A stretch of 27,929 bases of DNA. It comes from Paraclostridium ghonii. Its GTDB lineage: Bacteria > Bacillota > Clostridia > Peptostreptococcales > Peptostreptococcaceae. Shown piece by piece: positions 23,551-27,929 of this stretch. The stretch spans positions 1-27,929 of the forward strand of contig NZ_JAKEDR010000027.1 in assembly GCF_023653455.1 (NCBI RefSeq). Reading direction: 5' to 3'. The translations under genes were made by a program, and so were the position numbers. Under the pieces are notes generated by a model. The model ran no database searches and had not been told where the DNA came from. It was given only the letters and a program-made list of their open reading frames with translations. Position 1 is the first letter of the stretch. The number at the start of each line of letters is the position of its first letter.

Positions 23551-24897
23551 TATGCTTATATATTTTTCATTTAAAATATGGTTTATTTCATTGATGCTTA
23601 TTTTAAACTCTGGAATTCCACCTGCAAAAGGAGCTATTTCATATAGATCAAAATATATTACCAACTTATCATCTTGAATATAAAATTTTTGATTTTCAGA
23701 AATTGACTTAAAGCTATACTCTGCTTTACTTTCTTTTATTTGTTCTCTTATTATACTATTTATAACCTTTTTATAGTCTGAGTTTTCTTTAAATAAATCT
23801 TTAAGGTTTAGATTTTCTCCATTTTCCATAAAAATATTATAAGATTTGTTTTCATAAAACCCGTGAGCTCCTCCACTGTATTGATATACTTTAATTACAA
23901 TACTTAACATAAAATCACTATTTTTCTTCACATCAAAATTTACATTATATATAAATGGATTTATATATTCTTTAGGAGTATTTTTCAAATAGTTTTTAGC
24001 TTCTTCTTCTACTTTATAATATCCATTCATTATGTCATTTTTTATAAGTTCATTTATATTTTTTTCAATGCTTTTATTTTCAGTAATTATAATAGGTATA
24101 TTTATTATACTATTTATATATTTATTATTTTTTGTTACGGTCTGTGTGTCTATTTGTGCAACTATGGGACTTGTATCTAAATCCTTTATTTTATTATTAA
24201 ATGATGTAAATGGAACTTTAAAATCATAAATATCTTTTCTATCACTCACTTGATACGGGTTAAAATATATCCCTATTCCATCATTAGTTATATAATAATT
24301 AGTATATTTATCTATATTGATTTTGTCTTTATATATTTTTATATTTTTTATATCAATTTCACTTATTATATAATTTTCTATTACGTCTTGATAATCTTCA
24401 TTATTTTTCAAAAAATTATCTAAAAATATTCTTTGCCCTGTTTTTAAATCAAATACATAACTATCTTTTATTCTTTCATACTTTTTATTTTTTATATATA
24501 CATCCTTGTATATAAGTATATTGAGAACCCTTTTGTCTTCAAATATGACATGGTAATTTATAACTATTTTTTCATCTTTAGAATTTTTCGAAATATCCTT
24601 CTTTTGTTTTTTTAAATTTATAAATTCATTTATACTTTTTCTTATGTATGTGTTTATATATCTTTCTACATTTTTATCTTCATAATCTACTACTGGCATG
24701 TTTACATTAAATTTCAGTCCGTCATAATCTATACTATTGTTATCTGATACTACCTTTACAGATTTAAACCCCTGTATTATCGACGTTTTTATTTCATCTG
24801 TGCTAACACTTTCATTTAATTTTAAATTTATATAAATTATAGAAAATGATACAGTTGTAATTATAATCAAGGATATAATCTTTTTTATATTTACCAT
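23542..24897 (-). CDS. Membrane-anchored DUF4163/DUF3298 domain protein
   Basis: A 451-residue protein with an N-terminal signal-anchor (ISLIIITTVSFSIIYINL) and an extracytoplasmic region. It appears to hold two tandem DUF4163-DUF3298 units. The first ends in DSYVFDLKTGQRIFLDNFL...GIGIYFNPYQVS. The second is clearer, with YQYSGGAHGFYENKSYNI, ENLNLKDLF and KLVIYFDLYEIAPFAGGIPEFKI. This domain pair occurs in the lysozyme-sensing anti-sigma factor RsiV and in the deacetylase PdaC; no catalytic or sigma-binding domain is seen, so function is open. The start is the ATG at 24897, with AGGAGG upstream. An in-frame upstream ATG at 25017 lies in repeat copy 2 and would put 40 unrelated residues before the signal sequence. 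Confidence 0.8.
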   Translation of the reverse strand: MVNIKKIISLIIITTVSFSIIYINLKLNESVSTDEIKTSIIQGFKSVKVVSDNNSIDYDGLKFNVNMPVVDYEDKNVERYINTYIRKSINEFINLKKQKKDISKNSKDEKIVINYHVIFEDKRVLNILIYKDVYIKNKKYERIKDSYVFDLKTGQRIFLDNFLKNNEDYQDVIENYIISEIDIKNIKIYKDKINIDKYTNYYITNDGIGIYFNPYQVSDRKDIYDFKVPFTSFNNKIKDLDTSPIVAQIDTQTVTKNNKYINSIINIPIIITENKSIEKNINELIKNDIMNGYYKVEEEAKNYLKNTPKEYINPFIYNVNFDVKKNSDFMLSIVIKVYQYSGGAHGFYENKSYNIFMENGENLNLKDLFKENSDYKKVINSIIREQIKESKAEYSFKSISENQKFYIQDDKLVIYFDLYEIAPFAGGIPEFKISINEINHILNEKYISIFK

Positions 24898-24973
24898 AGT
24901 ATATATTCCTCCTGTTGTATAATATATATTATGTGATTTATAAGTAAAAAATATTATATCCATATTTTGTAAT

Positions 24974-25143
24974 AAAATTCGCTTTGCTTGAGCGACTACG
25001 TCGGCGAACCACTTCATGTCGCCAACGACTTCGTCCGTTGCTTAAAAATTTTTTTACGCTCAAAACATAGTATATTTATATAATTAAGTTTTATAGTTTA
25101 TCTATAGTTTTTAGTAAATATATACTTTCTTAAGCGTAAAAAA
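24974..25143 (-). repeat. Dispersed intergenic repeat, copy 2 (170 bp)
   Basis: Second copy of the element at 5904-6075, same orientation and nearly the same length. The first 65 bases (plus strand) are about 56% G+C against an AT-rich background. Arms TTTTTTACGCTCAA (25050-25063) and TTAAGCGTAAAAAA (25130-25143) repeat the long-range inverted repeat; the single change is a G-U pair if the RNA is read from the minus strand. The right edge is the U-tract of the terminator of the PTS gene, just as copy 1 abuts the BMP gene terminator. Confidence 0.85.
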
Positions 25144-25166
25144 GCCTTAAAGTTAAACTTTAAGGC
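25138..25166 (-). terminator. Intrinsic terminator of the PTS EIICB gene
   Basis: Perfect 11-bp stem GCCTTAAAGTT/AACTTTAAGGC (25144-25154, 25156-25166), tight centre, followed on the minus strand by TTTTTT (25143-25138). Confidence 0.85.
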
Positions 25167-25173
25167 TTTTAAT

Positions 25174-26832
25174 TTATCTTGATAGTATTTTATTTATTTG
25201 TTGTTTATATGCGTCAGCTTTAGCTCCGTATATAACTTGTATACCTTTACCAACTTCCATAACTCCAACAGCACCAAGTTGTTTAAACCTGTCTTTTTGA
25301 ACTTTAGAAGTATCTTTAACTTCTACTCTTAATCTAGTTATACATGCATCTACAGAAACTATATTTTCAGCTCCTCCTAATGCTTCTAAAACATGTGGTG
25401 CATTTTCTTCTATTTCACTATTTGCTGATTTTCCACCTTTGCCTGCTTGGTAATCAGCTTTTGTATATAATTTTGTTTCTTCTTCATTTTCATCTCTACC
25501 TGGAGTTTTTAAGTTAAACTTAAGTATTAAGAACTTGAATAAGAAGTAATAAACTACTGCGTATACAGCTCCTACCATTACAGCTCTTAACCAGTTAGTT
25601 GGAACTCCTGCTCCAGCTGGAAGTATTCCAAATAATGTGAAATCTATAAATCCTCCAGAGAATGTCATACCTATGAATACATTTAATACATCCATTAATA
25701 AGAATGATAAACCTGCAAGTAAACAATGTACTCCATATAAAACTGGTGCAACAAATAAGAATGTAAATTCTAATGGTTCAGTTATACCTGTTAAGAAAGA
25801 TGTAACTGCTGCTGATAATAATAAACTTCCTACAATTTTTTTCTTACTTGGAGCAGCTGTATGATACATTGCTAATGCCGCTGCAGGTAATCCAAACATC
25901 ATGAATGGGAATTTACCAGCCATAAACCTTGTTGTTCCTTCTACTACTTTTGACATTGTTTCTGGTGAAGCACCTACTAAATCTTGCATGCTTCCTAATT
26001 GTGCAAAGTATGCATAGTTTGCACCTTGAACTGTTTGCCAAGTTCCATCTATTAAAACATGACCATCAACAAAAGAACTAAACCAGAATGGCGTATAGAA
26101 TACATGGTGTAGTCCAAATGGTATTAACGATCTTTCTATTACTCCAAATAAGAAAGTTCCTACTATACCTGCATTATTAACTCCTAATGCTATAAGTGCT
26201 ATTCCATCTTGAACAAATGGCCATATAAATGCAAGTATTCCACCAACAACTGCCATACCTATTGAAACTACTATAGGAACAAATCTTGAACCTGAGAAGA
26301 ACCCTATAACTTGTGGTAATTGTATATTGTAGTATTTATTGTGTAAACTAGCTGTAACTATACCAGTTATAATACCACCAAACACAGACATATTAAGTGT
26401 ATATATACCTAATGTTGTAGTTACGTATGTAGCATATTGTGTCGGAGTACTATCTGGCGTTATAACACCTAATTGAGTAACTCCTAATCCAAGTAATACA
26501 CTTATAACTTTATTCATTATTAAGAATCCAAATACAGAAGCAAGTGCTGATGTACCTTTATCTTCTTTCGCAAGACCTACTGCTGTCCCAACTGCAAATA
26601 ATAACGGTAAGTTTCCAAATACAACATCACCTATACCTCTCATTATTTGTAACACTACAGTTACAGCTGGTATAGATACAAAAGCTATTAAAGGTTGATA
26701 TATAGCTGGTGCATTTTCTAATGCTGCTATACTAAGAAACGCTCCACCAACACCTAATAATATCCCTGCAACAGGTAATGCTGCTATTGGAAGCATTATT
26801 GCTTTACCTATTCTTTGTAAAAATTGAAGCAT
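25174..26832 (-). CDS. ptsG: Glucose-type PTS transporter EIICB
   Basis: A 552-residue phosphotransferase permease. The EIIC domain (about 1-430, ten or so membrane segments) has GKAIMLPIAALPVAGILLG, the substrate-site region GVIERSLIPFGLHHVFYTPFWF and GITEPLEFTFLFVAP. A charged linker leads to an EIIB domain (about 470-552) whose SVDACITRLRV places the phosphorylated Cys at residue 497. The EIIB/C order and motifs fit the glucose/N-acetylglucosamine/alpha-glucoside group; glucose is favoured by the adjacent antiterminator but not proven. No EIIA domain is fused and no EIIA gene follows, so a shared EIIA elsewhere must supply phosphate. AAGGAGG precedes the ATG. Expression is controlled by the RAT/terminator switch upstream. 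Confidence 0.9.
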   Translation of the reverse strand: MLQFLQRIGKAIMLPIAALPVAGILLGVGGAFLSIAALENAPAIYQPLIAFVSIPAVTVVLQIMRGIGDVVFGNLPLLFAVGTAVGLAKEDKGTSALASVFGFLIMNKVISVLLGLGVTQLGVITPDSTPTQYATYVTTTLGIYTLNMSVFGGIITGIVTASLHNKYYNIQLPQVIGFFSGSRFVPIVVSIGMAVVGGILAFIWPFVQDGIALIALGVNNAGIVGTFLFGVIERSLIPFGLHHVFYTPFWFSSFVDGHVLIDGTWQTVQGANYAYFAQLGSMQDLVGASPETMSKVVEGTTRFMAGKFPFMMFGLPAAALAMYHTAAPSKKKIVGSLLLSAAVTSFLTGITEPLEFTFLFVAPVLYGVHCLLAGLSFLLMDVLNVFIGMTFSGGFIDFTLFGILPAGAGVPTNWLRAVMVGAVYAVVYYFLFKFLILKFNLKTPGRDENEEETKLYTKADYQAGKGGKSANSEIEENAPHVLEALGGAENIVSVDACITRLRVEVKDTSKVQKDRFKQLGAVGVMEVGKGIQVIYGAKADAYKQQINKILSR

Positions 26833-26913
26833 ATTATAATTCCTCCTTAATTTTTTAGTATGAAAATAAAATTAAATTTAAATTGATATTTTATGCATAT
26901 TACTATGATAAAT

Positions 26914-26985
26914 AAAAAAGAGCTAAAATATTCATATTTTTACGTATTATAAAATAATAGTATAAATACAAATATATTAGCTCTT
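26914..26985 (-). terminator. Regulated leader terminator upstream of the PTS gene
   Basis: Arms 26918-26932 and 26971-26985 are complementary at 14 of 15 positions (AAGAGCTAA core) and followed on the minus strand by TTTTTT. The 5' arm of the RNA hairpin overlaps the RAT sequence, so formation of the RAT hairpin would block the terminator. Confidence 0.85.
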
Positions 26986-27008
26986 GCCTGCTTTACCAGT
27001 AACACGCT
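26979..27008 (-). promoter_or_regulatory. Ribonucleic antiterminator (RAT) for a LicT/GlcT-type protein
   Basis: The minus strand holds GTGTTACTGGTAAAGCAGGC, a close match to RAT elements recognised by PRD antiterminators (GTGTTACTG...CAGGCAAGAG). It overlaps the leader terminator by about seven bases. The antiterminator gene is immediately upstream. Confidence 0.85.
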
Positions 27009-27029
27009 TATTTATTAAGTATATGTTAT

Positions 27030-27058
27030 ATTATAGCATCTAATTTAAGCCTTGTAAA
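27030..27058 (-). promoter_or_regulatory. Sigma-A promoter for the PTS leader
   Basis: Minus strand TTTACA (27053-27058), 17-base spacer, TATAAT (27030-27035). Transcription would start near 27023, just before the RAT, giving a leader of about 190 bases. I see no clear CcpA cre box. Confidence 0.7.
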
Positions 27059-27081
27059 CAATTTCCCGACTTTTTTCTACA

Positions 27082-27918
27082 TTATTTTTTAGTTTTTGTT
27101 ATTAGTCTATCTATATGTAATGTAATGAATCCTATTTCATTCTCACTTAACTTTATATCATAATTTTCATTTAAATAATTGCATAGTGTTTCAGATATCT
27201 TATACGAACTACTTAACTTTTCTTTTATATGATCTAATAGCATATTTTCTTCCGAAATCCCTTTAACAGCCCTATTTATAGCTAGCCTTAAATGTATTAT
27301 TAATCTATTATAATATATAGAGTTTTTACAAATACTTATGCCTAATTTTTTTTCTAAAAAATCAATAGCTTCTTTAATTATTATAGCTTGTTTAGCACTA
27401 TCAACAGCTCTTGTTTTATTTAATATTCCATTTATGTGCATAGTTACAAATGCAACTTCATCTTCTGTTAAGTTTATTCCTAACGCTTTATTTATAAAAT
27501 CAACTATATCTTTAGCTAAATCCCATTCATATTCATATAAAGTTTTTAGCTCTGCTTTAAATTGATTTTCTAAATAGATATTATCGTAATATCTCTCTAT
27601 AGCAAATACTAAATGATCTAATAATGCCATATGTGATTTGTTATTCATGTCCACATTTATGCTGTTATCTACTATAGACAAACTTTCTGTGGCAACTCCA
27701 ATATAAGTTGGATTTATAGAATTATATAATTCCTCTATATTTTTATATCTATCTTCATTTATAACAAATATTTTTTCTACTTTATCTGTATCCTTAAAAA
27801 TTGAATTTATAGTTGCTTTAAATCCAATTCCATTTCCTATTAAAATGTACTCTTTATTTTTACTTTCTTCTATACATAATATAACATTATTATTGAAGCT
27901 TTTTATAATTTTATACAT
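27082..27918 (-). CDS. glcT: BglG/LicT-family transcription antiterminator (GlcT-like)
   Basis: A complete 278-residue antiterminator. Residues 1-55 are the CAT RNA-binding domain (KIIKSFNNNVILC, YILIGNGIGF). PRD1 covers about 70-170 and PRD2 about 175-278. The phosphorylatable histidines are His102 (DHLVFAIER) and His161 (VTMHI) in PRD1, and His209 (IIHLRLAINR) and His268 (ITLHIDR) in PRD2. When dephosphorylated by active sugar uptake, such proteins bind the RAT and allow transcription of the transporter gene. The RAT and PTS gene directly downstream fit this. GGGAGG-like GGAGGG precedes the ATG at the window edge. The GlcT versus LicT label is inferred from the glucose-type transporter. Confidence 0.92.
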   Translation of the reverse strand: MYKIIKSFNNNVILCIEESKNKEYILIGNGIGFKATINSIFKDTDKVEKIFVINEDRYKNIEELYNSINPTYIGVATESLSIVDNSINVDMNNKSHMALLDHLVFAIERYYDNIYLENQFKAELKTLYEYEWDLAKDIVDFINKALGINLTEDEVAFVTMHINGILNKTRAVDSAKQAIIIKEAIDFLEKKLGISICKNSIYYNRLIIHLRLAINRAVKGISEENMLLDHIKEKLSSSYKISETLCNYLNENYDIKLSENEIGFITLHIDRLITKTKK

Positions 27919-27929
27919 ATATTCCCTCC

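Noticed and set aside
24898..25017. In-frame 40-codon N-terminal extension of the DUF3298 gene (starting MKWFADVV)
   Set aside because: It is encoded by repeat copy 2, lacks a good ribosome binding site and would precede a normal signal-anchor. The ATG at 24897 has AGGAGG. Copy 1 encodes a similar stretch with no gene attached.

Overview
The window is a low-GC, AT-rich chromosomal segment. Codon use, strong AGGAGG-type ribosome binding sites, many intrinsic terminators and gene content (YtxC, PrsW, a VanW-domain protein, a 4Fe-4S aldo/keto reductase, a Clostridia-type Lon-like protease, the DUF6873 family, a SpoIID-like spore protein) point to a spore-forming anaerobic Firmicute of class Clostridia. 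Peptostreptococcaceae is my best guess, by inference only. All but two genes lie on the minus strand. I see no rRNA, tRNA, CRISPR array, transposase or prophage.

Layout, left to right. 1-1861: the start of a DUF445 membrane protein, then ytxC and a DUF6873 gene. 2011-7138: a BMP-type nucleoside ABC importer (two permeases, a double ATPase, then the lipoprotein as a separate unit). 7355-7825: trmL. 7931-9953: a VanW-domain wall protein overlapping nth. 10175-12391: a Lon-like protease. 12481-13383: queG. 13449-13853: a plus-strand RusA-like nuclease with one catalytic Asp replaced by His. 13881-16473: an aldo/keto reductase, nfo and a winged-helix regulator. 16554-19223: glsA and a uridine-kinase-like nucleoside kinase. 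19278-22114: a compact run prsW / HEPN-domain protein / lepB / TIM-barrel protein. 22237-23508 (plus): a SpoIID-like peptidoglycan protein, probably spore-associated. 23542-24897: a DUF4163/DUF3298 surface protein. 25174-27918: a glucose-type PTS EIICB gene with its antiterminator gene, separated by a RAT/terminator switch.

Two things stand out. First, a roughly 170-bp dispersed repeat occurs twice (5904-6075 and 24974-25143). One end is unusually GC-rich and the other carries a long-range inverted repeat. Both copies begin exactly at the U-tract of an intrinsic terminator, in the same orientation. The second copy also creates a false N-terminal extension on the neighbouring gene. Second, the gene at 20548-21378 looks like the HEPN ribonuclease half of a Csm6/Cas02710-type CRISPR effector. 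It has no CARF sensor and no CRISPR locus nearby, and it is translationally coupled to signal peptidase I.

Regulation visible in the sequence includes sigma-A-type promoters before several units, a LicT/GlcT-type antiterminator target, a glsA promoter whose -35 lies in the loop of the preceding terminator, and several terminator hairpins that contain the stop codon of their own gene. All assignments come from reading the sequence; no database search was run.
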